A stretch of 64,000 nucleotides of DNA from Owenia fusiformis. Its lineage: Eukaryota > Annelida > Polychaeta > Sabellida > Oweniidae. This document shows positions 48,214 to 59,647 of this stretch, in pieces. The stretch covers positions 4,805,375 to 4,869,374 of the forward strand of contig CAIIXF020000005.1 in the NCBI GenBank assembly GCA_903813345.2, read 5' to 3'. The position numbers were made by a program, and so were the translations under genes. Numbering within the stretch: position 1 is the first letter of the stretch; every line of letters starts with the position of its first letter. The notes under the pieces were generated by a model. That model worked only from the letters and a program-made list of their open reading frames with translations, was not told where the DNA came from and searched no databases.

Positions 48214-48359
48214 TAATGCCTTGGTCACATTTGCTCCGATTTTCACTACGGCGCCCGGCCGATTGAGTATTTTGTTCAAAATTGAATACACTATTGAACA
48301 AAACACTCAATCAGCCGAGCGCCGGCCGATGGATCGGAGCAGATGTGACCAAGGCATTA
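48214..48359. repeat. Palindromic TAATGCC MITE, copy 4
   Basis: Complete copy, TAATGCCTTGGTCACATTTG to TGTGACCAAGGCATTA, with CGGCGCCCGGCCGATTGAG in the arms. Confidence 0.87.
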
Positions 48360-49588
48360 CCAGTTTGATTTTCATGTACATGTACTGTATGTGTAGCAAT
48401 CAAAATCCTTACAATTTGGCAACACATTGAAAAACCATACTTTAGGTATGCACATGTCACGCTAATACTCTACATCATATTAAAACGCACCCTGGAATAC
48501 AATTTAAATCAAATATAAACTTGCATTGTATAACTTTTAACTTGAACATCAATTTATTTTGATACATCTATCACATTTCAAGGGCTAAGCTTGGCATGAG
48601 ACACGCAGGACAACTGCCTCGCTAACATTACAGAAAACATGTTTTCAGACGTTTTAGAAATTAAATTAAATTTAAATGTGTATGATGTACCTCCTTCACC
48701 CATTTACATTGCCAATTTAGTCTAGCGTCAAGCCGTTGCACATACACTGTGTGAGAAGGTGTTTAGTCAAGTAGAGGGGGGTTATAGAGGCTTGGAGCTA
48801 GACTACCAATTATTTTGCCTCGCCAAAGTAGTGATCCTTGCCATACCCCTGCCTTGATAGATTTAAATTTGCTGTATTTTAGGACCAGCGGGCTATAAAG
48901 GTTATTCCAAATGAATAAACATACAGTAAATGTACACAGTATACACAATTATTTCACATAGATTATAAAGAACCTTACAATGTCAGATATATATGAATTA
49001 AGGGTATACATATAAACATCGGATTCGATATTAAGCGCTTTTAGCGTTTTCTTTGTATTGCGACCCTCGATAATTACTTTTAGCTATCTTTAGCTATGGT
49101 ACTTGTACCATTCACTTGTATATTAATTCTAGGTTTTGATTTTGTTATAACCACTCTAAATGATGTCATCCGTCCTAAAGCGATGGAGGGCTGTTAATTA
49201 ATCAATTTACTGTTAATTGACGTTGATCAATCGGTGATTAAATGGCCGAATATTATAGAAATATATCATCATTACTTTCATCAATTTAACGTTCATAAAA
49301 CTTTTAATTAACACATCGTTTCAACTTTTTTTTAGTTGGCAGTGATAAGTATAAACAAGTTGGAAGGGAGGACGTCCATGCTGTGTTTTACAAGGCGAGA
49401 CGGTAATACCAGGTAAATACAGATTTACCTGTTGTATCACATGTACAGTAGTACGCTGAATCAATACTGTGTAAAGCTTTCATTGTCAGATGGCACAGTA
49501 ACTTGGATATTTTATATTTACATGCATACATTCTTTTACATCTGTGCCACGTTGAATAGGCAAGTTGGGATAGTGCAACCAAGTCAAC

Positions 49589-52500
49589 ATGTCAAAGTCT
49601 GACAGTGAGATTGAGATAAATGCAGCTAGTGACGTTGAGAAAGATGCTAAAGCTGAGAGTAAAGCTGAGACTACAAATCCACTGGATCGAGCAAAGATCT
49701 CGAAAGTTGAAGCCGTCTCAATGATCTTTATATTTATACTGATCGATGTCGGGAAGCAAACATCAAGCTACGCTGTAAAATACTACAACAATGGGAAATA
49801 TCCGATACCTCAAACCATGATAGTCGCAGTGACAGAATATCTCAAATTGTCTCTTGTGTTTGGCAAACTTGTGTACGATGGTGTGTTAAGTGATGTAAAA
49901 CTTTCTTTAAAGTTTGCAATTCCATCTATAATTTACGCTGTTAATAATAACATTTACTATTTCGCTTTTTATTACACCACCCCAGCAGTGTGGAATATAC
50001 TCACACAATTTAGGATTATCTTAACCGCTGTTGTATATCGTGTGATCTTCAAAAGGGAAGTGACTAGACTACAATGGGGTGCTCTTATGCTGTTGATATT
50101 TGGGATCGTGCTGACACAACGGACCAGTAGTGATCACGGAGACGAGGGAGGAAATTTGCTCAAACCACAGGCACTTATTCTTGCCCTGGTTGTCTGTGGA
50201 CTCTCAGTTGTGGGCTCAGTTTATATGGAGGTGAGTTCCAATACACCCTGCCATCTATTGGTACATTAAAGAAGCTGTGGTATATTGGCTAGCTGATTGA
50301 TGATGTCAATGTCTGTAGGTAGCAAGCAATATGTCCAAGCAAAAAAACAAGATCGTTAATTTTGAAAAAGGCCTATTGTTTTAAAATCGAAAACCAAAGT
50401 GTTTCTTATCTAATCCCACCGCTGTCACCAATGAAATGTAGCATTCATATACTACGGAATTCCACAATCAAACATTTTACACATTAATGCGTTTTAAGTA
50501 CAATAAGCCATTCCAATATAAAGGGAAATCAATATTTCACTTCGCAGTCAGTTTATCTTTTCCCACCGTTCACTGGGGGGTAACGTGATGCAACAACACC
50601 GTGTTGTTGCATCAAGATGGCCAGACTTCCGGTGATAGATTTTCGTACGATGTTTTGTTTTCCCAATTTACACCCATTTCTAGGACGAGTTGCTCAATAA
50701 TCATACACATGCAGTTAGCGCATGATCTATATTTTAAAAAACTGTCATTGGTATACATGTAGCATCATCAAGAAGCGATAAATTCGTGGTTTTAATTCCT
50801 CACTATTGATGCAACAACACCACTCTGTTTTTTATCGATGATGCAACAACACCAATGTACTGATGCAAAAACGCCAATATAATGTATCATTGAACAACAA
50901 GAGAAACTGTTTAATGTTCTGTTTAGAGGTGTAGGTCGGGACATGAATAAAACGCGTGAGTCAGTGGTCCATGACCACTACTAGGTACTGTTGACCGCTA
51001 TTTTTGAAAAATTGTTTTTTAATGTTGATTTTTTTTAATTTTGAAAAAACAAGTTGTGTATAAAATTACAAGTATTCGACGGTTTGGGGATTTTTTGCTA
51101 AAATATGATACCTTTACTTATCAAATATGTTCACGTGATATTCGATTATATATTCGTCCAATTATTATATTATTTGGACTAACAGAACAATTGTTAACCT
51201 CTCTTTTCGGTCAACTGGCAAAAGTGTCCTCGACATCTGGTCTTGATCAACAGTACTTTCAAGGTTTACAGTATCGGTATACAATTTTGCCAGTTGACCT
51301 CAAGAGAGGTCTACAATTGTATATTATATCCTTCAAATTATAATATTCTTCGGACTAACAAACAATTGTTAACCTCTTTATTCGGTCAACTGGCCAAAGT
51401 GTGTACCTCAACAGTAAACCCTGAGAGTACTGTTGACCTCGACCTCCGAACTTTCAAGGATTACAGTATCGGTATACAATTTTGCCAGTTGACCTCAAGA
51501 GAGGTCTACAATTGTATATTGTATATCCTTTGTTATCCCACCCAAAGTATGATGTCATGTATCAAGTTGAGGAGTTGTATACGCTGCTCAGGAGTTTACG
51601 CTATCCAGGAGTTGTACATCGTTCTCAAGAGTTGTATAGGATGAGTGTTGGTTTAATGATATTGCAGTTATACAATGCTATTATATAAAGGTTATTTACT
51701 GAGAGAGATTCAATATTGGTTTTATTCCGAGAGACAATATGATATTTCCCTAGGGCCCGGGATATCTGGGATATCTGTACCCATATCAATTCACCTTTTT
51801 GGGCCCTTAATCTTATCACTTTTGTTTACCTTTTTACTCAGTCGGAGATAATTTCCAATAGCTCGTCATGTTTACCGAGAACGAAAGATGTTTGTCCACC
51901 ATTTTGAATGATACTAACTGGAGTCAGGGTCATCAAGCTATGGAACAGTGGTTTATGAAAATAGATTGGGTTACTAAAGCTTGCCATGTTAAAGGCGATT
52001 GAACTATATTATAGAACAACGTCCAGTACATTATAATATCTAAAAGTATAAATTTTTGAAAATACATTATAAAGGATCTTCGCCCGCAGGACATGCATTT
52101 TGAATGCCTTGAGAAGAACGCAAATATGGGTAATGGGTAACGGTGTTGCAATACTAGTAGTAGTATTTAAAAATCTGTTCCTCTCGAGATTTATGGTCTT
52201 CTGAAATTATACTATTATTTGGTGTTGCTGCATCATTGCTCAAATCTAGCGGGGTGTTGTTGCATCTTCGGTTTGGTGTTGTTGCATCAATAGTGAGGAA
52301 CTAAAACCGTGAACTAATTGCTTCTTGGTGATGGTACATGTATACTAATGACAGTTTCTTTAAATATAGATCGTGTGCTAACTTCACGTGTATGGATATT
52401 GAGCAACTCGTCCTAGAAATGGGTTTAAATTGGGGAAACAAAATATCGTACGAAAATCTATCACCGGAAGTCTGGCCATCTTGATGCAACAACACGGTGT

Positions 52501-54170
52501 TGTTGCATCACGATACTCCCCAGACTGATCAATCCAGATTTATTGTTGAGTTCATTTAGTATCATCAGTATCTGCTGCTATACACATACGCCATCTATTA
52601 TTGATATGCGTGTTCGAATTTAGCATTTTAACCATTATCGAATAATTTGTAGCATTCAGGCCTGAAGCCAGGGAAATCTGGGGCAGCGGAAGCTCCCCCC
52701 CCCGCCAGAAATCCTTCCAAAACCATGCAGTTTTTCACCATTCTGAGCACTTTTTGCATGATTTTTAGCCAAAACTGTAAAAAGCTCCCCCCAGGAAAAA
52801 GCTCTCCCCTCCATTCAAGTCCTCTGTACTTTATATTAGTAGACTGCTATTTGAAACAACAGCAATTTTATATTTAGATGCGTAGCATTTGCATCTCTTG
52901 TAGGCGTTAGTTGCATTCGCGAATACAAGCTAATTTGTCTGAAATTTATAAACATTTTATTCAAAATATGAATGTATCTTTTATATTTTAGATTGGATTG
53001 ATTCAGTCACGTAATATGCTCCGCATTAAAAGTTATACAGTGATATCAAACAATACAAGTTGTACAGGGTGCATCAAAATTCTTTAATAGATTCTCTGTG
53101 AAAATTTGTCAATCGCCTATATCGTTAATTAAGTAATTGTAATATCATTTGTAGTATTGTAATTTCAATTGATCCTTATACTGACATTAATATTTTTAAA
53201 TTTCAGTATCTATTTAAAAATGATAAGAGGACTTTCTTTGAACAACAGTTGCAGTTATACATATTTGGATCTATGGCAGCTAGTATTTTCTACTTTGGGG
53301 AGATCAAGTCGACTCCTTCCTGGGAACAATGGCAAGGTAAGTGTATGCTAATATTTTGTACTTTAGTATTCATTTTCCGATCCTACAGCGAGCTGTACTA
53401 TTATATTTGCATCCCCTACACGTCTTTTTCAACCCATAATAGAAATATAGATGTCACGATTCTAACATTCCATATTCGTTTGCCAATCCTCCTAATACCC
53501 GCCTCCATATATTATAACATTCGTAAACCTATCCAACATATGCCTCAATTAAAGCATTCATTCACAAATAGTTCACCAATCCTTCACATGCCAAGATGTC
53601 ACAATTGTAACATTCGTTCAAAAATCCTAACATAAGGGAGTTTAAGCTTGCATATAAAATCGAAACGCCAACCTATACGTATGACCAATCGCCCATACAA
53701 ATGCATCGCTTAACTATTTTTCCGTTCAAGTTCAGGTTGTGAAAAACATTGCAAACTTAAACTCCATATTTTAACATTCGTAAACGTATCCAATATATGC
53801 CAGAATTGTAACATTCGTTCATTAATCTCAAAACTGTCAAATGTCACTCTGAAAAGCTACACTGATGTGATAAGTCTAAGTTTGACATCGTATTTTGTCT
53901 TATTTTTCAGAAGTTCCCGTGACTGCAATTGGTTGGCTGATCTTATGTATATTTCTGAGTGGAATTATCGGCATTTCCGTTGCGCTCATCGTGAAAAAAC
54001 TGGACAATATTGTCAAAATTTACACGCAAGCTCTTTCAAATATGGCTACTACGATTATTTCGGCGATCCTATTCCCTGATCATTTGAAACTAAACGTAAC
54101 ATTTGCAGTAGCGTTGGTGGCAGTGTTTACGGCAATTCACCTGTATGAAAGGAAACATATTAGATGTTGA
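49589..54170 (+). CDS. SLC35A: SLC35A-type nucleotide-sugar transporter, copy 1
   Basis: Exons 49589-50230, 53207-53336, 53911-54170 (phases 0 and 1) give 343 residues, the usual size for the family. SLC35A proteins exchange nucleotide sugars for nucleoside monophosphates across the Golgi or ER membrane. A charged, cytosolic N-tail of ~38 residues leads into about ten hydrophobic segments. Family blocks: YYNNGKYPIPQTMIVAVTEY, FAIPSIIYAVNNNIYYFAFY, PAVWNILTQFRIILTAVVYR, SVVGSVYME, and KKLDNIVKIYTQALSN in place of the usual KxADNxxKxxxxSxS. The substrate cannot be inferred. Intron 1 is mostly an inverted-repeat element (50573-52523). Copy 2 follows 1.9 kb downstream. Confidence 0.9.
51185..51320. 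repeat. Palindromic MITE, TTGACCTCTCC family, copy 3
   Basis: ACAATTGTTAACCTCTC ... GAGAGGTCTACAATTGT around CAACTGGCAAAA / TTTTGCCAGTTG. Preceded by TTGGACTAACA as in copy 4. Confidence 0.75.
51361..51515. repeat. Palindromic MITE, TTGACCTCTCC family, copy 4
   Basis: AACAATTGTTAACCTCT ... AGAGGTCTACAATTG. The right halves of copies 3 and 4 are almost identical, which indicates tandem duplication within the host element. Confidence 0.75.
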
Positions 54171-56032
54171 TATTTCAGGAAAACATTTGAGATGGGTATT
54201 CTTCCACGAGCAATATTATTAACATTAAACAATGCTTAAAAATATCCAGAATCATATATAATAGTACCTGTGGGCGTATTATTTGGATTGTTATAGTTCC
54301 ATATATTATGCTTGGCCTTGGAAAATATAAGTATGGCAAAATGGTATGGATGTGCAAAAGATTATATTGCAATACTAGGGAGGGTCATCCTTGGTCCAAG
54401 GGTATTTCACTTCTTTCTATTTGAATTTTAGCGTAAGTGAAGTCCTTTGAAGAAGGATGGGGAGGGTAAGTTACACGTTTTTAAGAGAACCTGTACGCGA
54501 GCATGTAACATTTCGACCCACTGAAATTACTATACCGCTCTCAATTCACTTTTCCAGGGACCTAATTACAATTATTTTCCATATATACTCAATCGGCCAA
54601 GTAAACAGTATAAATGGGAAAACTATTCCACAGATTAAGAGGACCATAATTCTACACGTTCATGTACAGGTTTTAAAAACGTATATCTTAACCTCCCTAC
54701 TGACTTGACTATTGAAAAAAATGTACAACAGTACAAGTCGAGGTCAACAATAAACTCAAAGTTTACAATAAAGGTATACAATTTTCCACGTTCACCTCTA
54801 ATATTTTCATAAAAACAAGCAAATCAACATATTCAAACAATCGAGATTCATTTTCATTATTTTTTGTTTTTTTTCCTGTTTACCATTGTTAATATATATA
54901 ATAGGATTTTATTAGTACTGATGCCCTTTTAGGGGCAAACGTACATTCGATATACAATTTTCAATAACAGTAAATATCCTATTTCCAAGTACTTAAACAA
55001 TATAGAAAATTTTGCAAGTCAAGCACTAAACGAGGGTATACTATCAGATACATACATCTGAGGTTCCATTTTACTGAGATGCATACTCTGGTTTATGAGA
55101 CTAAGAGCAAACTTGGAAATACGAAGATTTTTAGATCTTTACCACCACCAAGAAGCGATAATGAATTATGGAACAATAAAACAATATTTATGAATAATAC
55201 TGGTATATTAACAGTAATTAAACTTCTTTTTTTTCAACATGCAACAGATAAGTGTGATACATTATTCATGCTATAACGTGTTTTACAAAGTCTGTCTAAC
55301 AGTTTTTTATAATATATTAAATTAAGACAATAGACTAGATGCGAGTAGAAATAATCTTGATTTAATGTGACTTCTACTTCTAGTTCGGGGATATTCCCCA
55401 TAGGCCCCATGTTATAAAATCTAAAATCTTTTACTGGACATATTTTGATTTGCATAACCTATTAGATAAAAAATTGAACCACTAAAACTGATGAATTTCT
55501 ACTAAACTATCTTAATAAACACTTCACGAATTTTTGGAAAATTTGAGGATATGTGATTTTGTAGATTTTGAATTTCTGTTGGTTATGTATCGAGCCCTCC
55601 TTTACTGCTCATACACTGTTCAATGATCTGTGCGGCCTGATTATGGCTTATAAACATGACAGCTTTGAAATCAAAGACAATGGTATCACCATTGATCATT
55701 TAAATTGAATTTTGCTCAATAATTTTAAACAATATCACGTTAGAGTGTGTAATCAATATTAAAAGGTTCGTAGTTAACAATTTACAAGCTTGGGGTATGG
55801 CTCATTAAAGTACTTGTTATTTAGAAGCTTAACTGGTAATTTGGTATCAGCCACGGAAGATGAAAATAAATAGCACTACTTAGATTTAAATCTAATTGGA
55901 GTTAATTAAAAAACGGAATGGCGAATATAATAAATGAAAATATGATAAAAGATAAGATAAGATATAATACTGAGTAAAGATTTGTAAGTAAATTGACATT
56001 ATGTTCAGCAGAATTTGCCTGACCAGCTTTAC
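54171..56032. other. Intergenic gap between the two transporters
   Basis: No gene seen. A degraded relative of the TTGACCTCTCC palindrome lies near 54689-54800. Any copy-2 leader or upstream exon would lie at the right end; a possible acceptor ttcag is at 56003-56007. Confidence 0.5.
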
Positions 56033-58475
56033 ATGTTGATGGTCAACTGGACTTCGGACTGTAGTGCTATAAAACCCATTTACAAGGAAAGATTTGCCAA
56101 GCTGACAGTTGGAAGATATTCAAATATGGGCGTCACTCCTGACGACTCGTTTGAACAAGAGACAAAGACAGACATCCTAATCTTAGATGATCACCAGCAT
56201 AAAGAATCCACAGACGCCAAATCTAAAGATATTGAGACAAAACATCCTTTAGAGAGAGAAACTGTATCCATTTGGCTTATGGTTATGTATTGTACCTTGT
56301 ACGTGGCTTTGGAAACAGGAAAGCATGTTTCGACATATGGAGCGAAGTATTACAATGATGGTGTTTACCCCATGAGACAGACACTAATGGTCTCTGTGAC
56401 GGAAATTATGAAATTAGTTGCAGTTTTATGTAAGCTGATATATGACGGTAACCACAACAATATGAAGTTGTCAATCATGTTTGCGATCCCCTCATTAATA
56501 TACGCCATCAATAACAATATCTCGTACTATGCTTTCCACTTTACTACTCCTGCCATTTGGAATGTTCTGTCCCAGTTCAGGATTGTCCTCACTGCCCTTG
56601 TATACAGAGTCATCTTTAAACGCTCGGTCACTAAGACGCAATGGATGGCAATACATATTCTTCTTAGTGGTATCTTCATAGTGGCTTTTACGTCAACTGA
56701 ACCAATAGATCTCCATGTGCAGGAAAGACGCTTATTGAATCCATTTGTGTTTGTTTTGTCGTTCATATTATGCAGTCTCTCAGTCGTAGGATCTATCTAT
56801 ATGGAGGTAAGATGAATGTTCCATCATGCGTTTGTTTCAATAATTTAGTAACATATACTCGGATATACCATTACTGTCCTAAAACGCCCCATTACAATTG
56901 GTTTAAAGGGCATTGTAATTTGCCCCAATTTACCAATGATAATTAATGCATATTACAAGGCTCTGATACTTCAAATTCCAGAATTCACTAACTATGCTAA
57001 CCAGAAAATTGTCACCAGTATGCAAATGACCCCATAATCAGAATTTGCGATAAGATGCCCACTAGACACTGTGAAGCACCACATAATAAAAGTGGTAAAA
57101 CGCTGTATTGCATAGGAATGCACGTATTCAGTTGATATTGCATTGGTTAACATAGTGTTTCCCACATTGACATCCTTCTGACCTTTATCAAAATGAAAAA
57201 TCAATTATATCTTGCAGTACATATAATATATATGCTTTGCTATTAATTTGCAGTACTTGTTCAAAAATGATCGGAGACCATTCATTGAACAACAGTGCCA
57301 ATTATACATGTTCACTGGAGCTGTAGCCACTTTATTCTTTGCTCTCGATTCTTCTAAGGTAGAGGCGTTACACCAAATAAATGGCACTGGTAAGTTATGG
57401 TCCATTCGTAATTGTTCTGCAGAGTGATAATGCGAAACGTTAACACTATAGCCACATTCATAAAGAGAACAGTACAGCTGCCTAAAAAATATTTATTATT
57501 GTTCTTCTATTATTTAAGGGAGTCATGAAAAGGAAGTGACAAAACAGGATATCACTTTGCTGGATTTTTGAAACAATGATGTCTGAGTTATGTTTCGACC
57601 TTCAGTCAGTTAGGGATGGTCAGAATGCATAGAATCCAGTTGTAGATTGAAGGGCATTTTCTTTTGATGTAGTATCTATTATGAATAATAGTGATGATGA
57701 AATAATTTTTTCATCCTGTGACTGAAAAATAGTTAAAAGTTGTAATTTCAGAAAGGTCACTGAACAGAATATTTTGAATATATCAGTTAATGTGCTCAAT
57801 TTAGCTTTGAATAACAAGAGCTTTGAAAATTTAACAAATTGTCTGAAACAAAAACGGTGGTCATGCATAAGACAATACCATTTGAAACAATATATCGGAT
57901 AAAAGATTCTGTTTGATGACCTTTCCGAATGTACAACTTTTGACTATTTTTCAGTCACATTTTTAGAGGGCTGAAAAGGCTATTGTAGGCGCATTGTAAT
58001 CTTTGTCATGTAAATGATATATGCAACTTGTAAAACTGACTTAAGGTCAAAACAGAACTCTATTGTCTCAGTTCAAAAAGTTTCAAAATTCCAGAATGTT
58101 TTATGACTTCCTGTTTGTCACTTCATGTTAACTACCTGAAGAACTTAATGTTTCGGTGATTTGTAATTTAGTAAATAGCAATGATGACAGTATGGATCGT
58201 CTTCTTAATTTGTAGGTAGTGTGCCGCTAGCCTCACAATTGTGCTTCATGGCAAGCATTATACTGGGGACAATACTCGGCCTGACAGTGGCAGTTATCGT
58301 GAAGAAACTTGACAATATAGTAAAGATATACAGTCAGACATTGGCCAATATATTCACAACTATGCTCTGTGCATCGTTCTTTCCTAATGATGTTACTATA
58401 ACACCAGTGTTTATTGTGGCACTTGGACTTATTTTTGTTGGAATTTTATTATATGAAAAGAAATCTATACAATAA
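56033..58475 (+). CDS. SLC35A: SLC35A-type nucleotide-sugar transporter, copy 2
   Basis: Exons 56033-56806, 57254-57389, 58216-58475 (phases 0 and 1, as in copy 1) give 389 residues. The first in-frame ATG at 56033 gives an N-terminal tail ~45 residues longer than copy 1; the ATG at 56127 (MGVTPDDSF) would give a more usual length, so the start is uncertain. Shared blocks: TYGAKYYNDGVYPMRQTLMV, FAIPSLIYAINNNISYYAFH, PAIWNVLSQFRIVLTALVYR, SVVGSIYME|YLFKNDRRPF and KKLDNIVKIYSQTLANIFTT. Identical intron positions and high similarity show a tandem duplication. Intron 2 contains an inverted-repeat element. Substrate unknown. Confidence 0.9.
57524..58130. repeat. Inverted-repeat element in transporter 2 intron 2
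   Basis: The left GAAGTGACAAAACAGGATATC ... TTTCGACCTTCAGTC pairs with the right GACTTAAGGTCAAAACAG ... CTTCCTGTTTGTCACTTC. Arms are ~85 bp and imperfect. No coding sequence. Confidence 0.6.
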
Positions 58476-59647
58476 ATTGCTATAGGGGTTTAAGATATTT
58501 AGATTGAAGTATAACGATTCTAGAAAAATGCATCATGTTAGCAAGTTATCATCTAATATAAGGAAGGGTATAAAAAAGAGCTGGATGCCTCCAAGGGAAC
58601 CTTGAGCGGCAATTTGAAGTGTTTCTGCTCCCATTCTATACCTTCCTTATGTATCATATTTGTTTGTAATTGAAATTAGTAAAATTTGAAAACCAATATT
58701 TCCCTGTTTGCGGACGAATGTCAGTTTACCGCGTTAATGCCACCAATCTAGTACGTCTTTAATACTCAAAAAACATGCATAAAATTTCTTTCCTACAGTT
58801 GGTCTTAGATTAACTATAAATGATATACTGCATATTTGCATATTTATCTTCCTTTTTATTGTATGTAGAAGTACTTTAAATAATATACAACATAGACAAA
58901 ATGTAAGAAAAGTTGAAAAATTACAATAAGCAATAAGGGCATGATACGATAAAAGCCGTTTATTAAAGTGGATGTGTGCGATGATTTAGTTAAGATGATA
59001 TCAATGGTATATAAGTATCTCAAGAGCATTATAAAAAACACAACATTAGGTCTTACAATGAAACTGCTTCATATTTTATGAAAACATCACATGGAAATCT
59101 TAAAACTGCATAATTTTTCATACAACATGCTTCCTCTCAAAGTCGTGAAAACCATGGCAGCTGGAGTATCACTCCTCTCAAACTTGACATTTTGGCCCAC
59201 CCTGTGCATGTGCATGCAGCCTGTTGACTCGATCTCCAGGGTAAAGTACATAAACTTAAACACTGTTTACACAAAACAAACACATATAAGATATCAGCGT
59301 AACTTGTCCTTGTTATACATACTTTAAAGTTTAAAACATTCATATGGGTAGTCGGATTGCAATTATTCGAACCACTGGTATATATTGTAACTATATTTTT
59401 CTAAATTCAAACACGGAGCTCTGATTTGCAATAGGCCTATTACATTATACAAATTAAGAATTGGATTTAAATAAAAAAACTGAGAAAACAAAATTGATTA
59501 GGTATCCACATGATATTTTACGAACGTGATTCTGTGGCAGAAAAGGTTAAACAAAGCATATGACTATGTTAATACATGTAAGTTGTTGAAGCTGAAAGAA
59601 GTAGACTGTAAAGATACTTTTAGAAGTGGTTATTGGTAAACTTAGAT
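58476..59647. other. Gap between transporter 2 and hydroxylysine kinase
   Basis: No gene seen. A short inverted pair (AAGGAAGGGTATA at 58560, TATACCTTCCTTA at 58637) looks like a small MITE. Confidence 0.5.

Larger units (their letters stand above)
45703..49588. other. Gap between the element and the first transporter gene
   Basis: Holds the foldback element 45935-46785, a tRNA-like fragment and two MITEs, listed separately. No protein-coding gene recognised; the frame at 47375-47569 has no family resemblance. Confidence 0.5.
50573..52523. mobile_element. Inverted-repeat element with hairpin-forming tips in transporter intron 1
   Basis: TIRs of ~330 bp: left starts CTGGGGGGTAACGTGATGC, right ends GCATCACGATACTCCCCAG. 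Just inside each end is a perfect palindrome, TGATGCAACAACACC followed by its inverse. The TIRs contain further spaced GATGCAACAACACC units. Two nested copies of the TTGACCTCTCC palindromic MITE lie at 51185-51320 and 51361-51515. No coding sequence; target duplication unclear. Confidence 0.82.
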
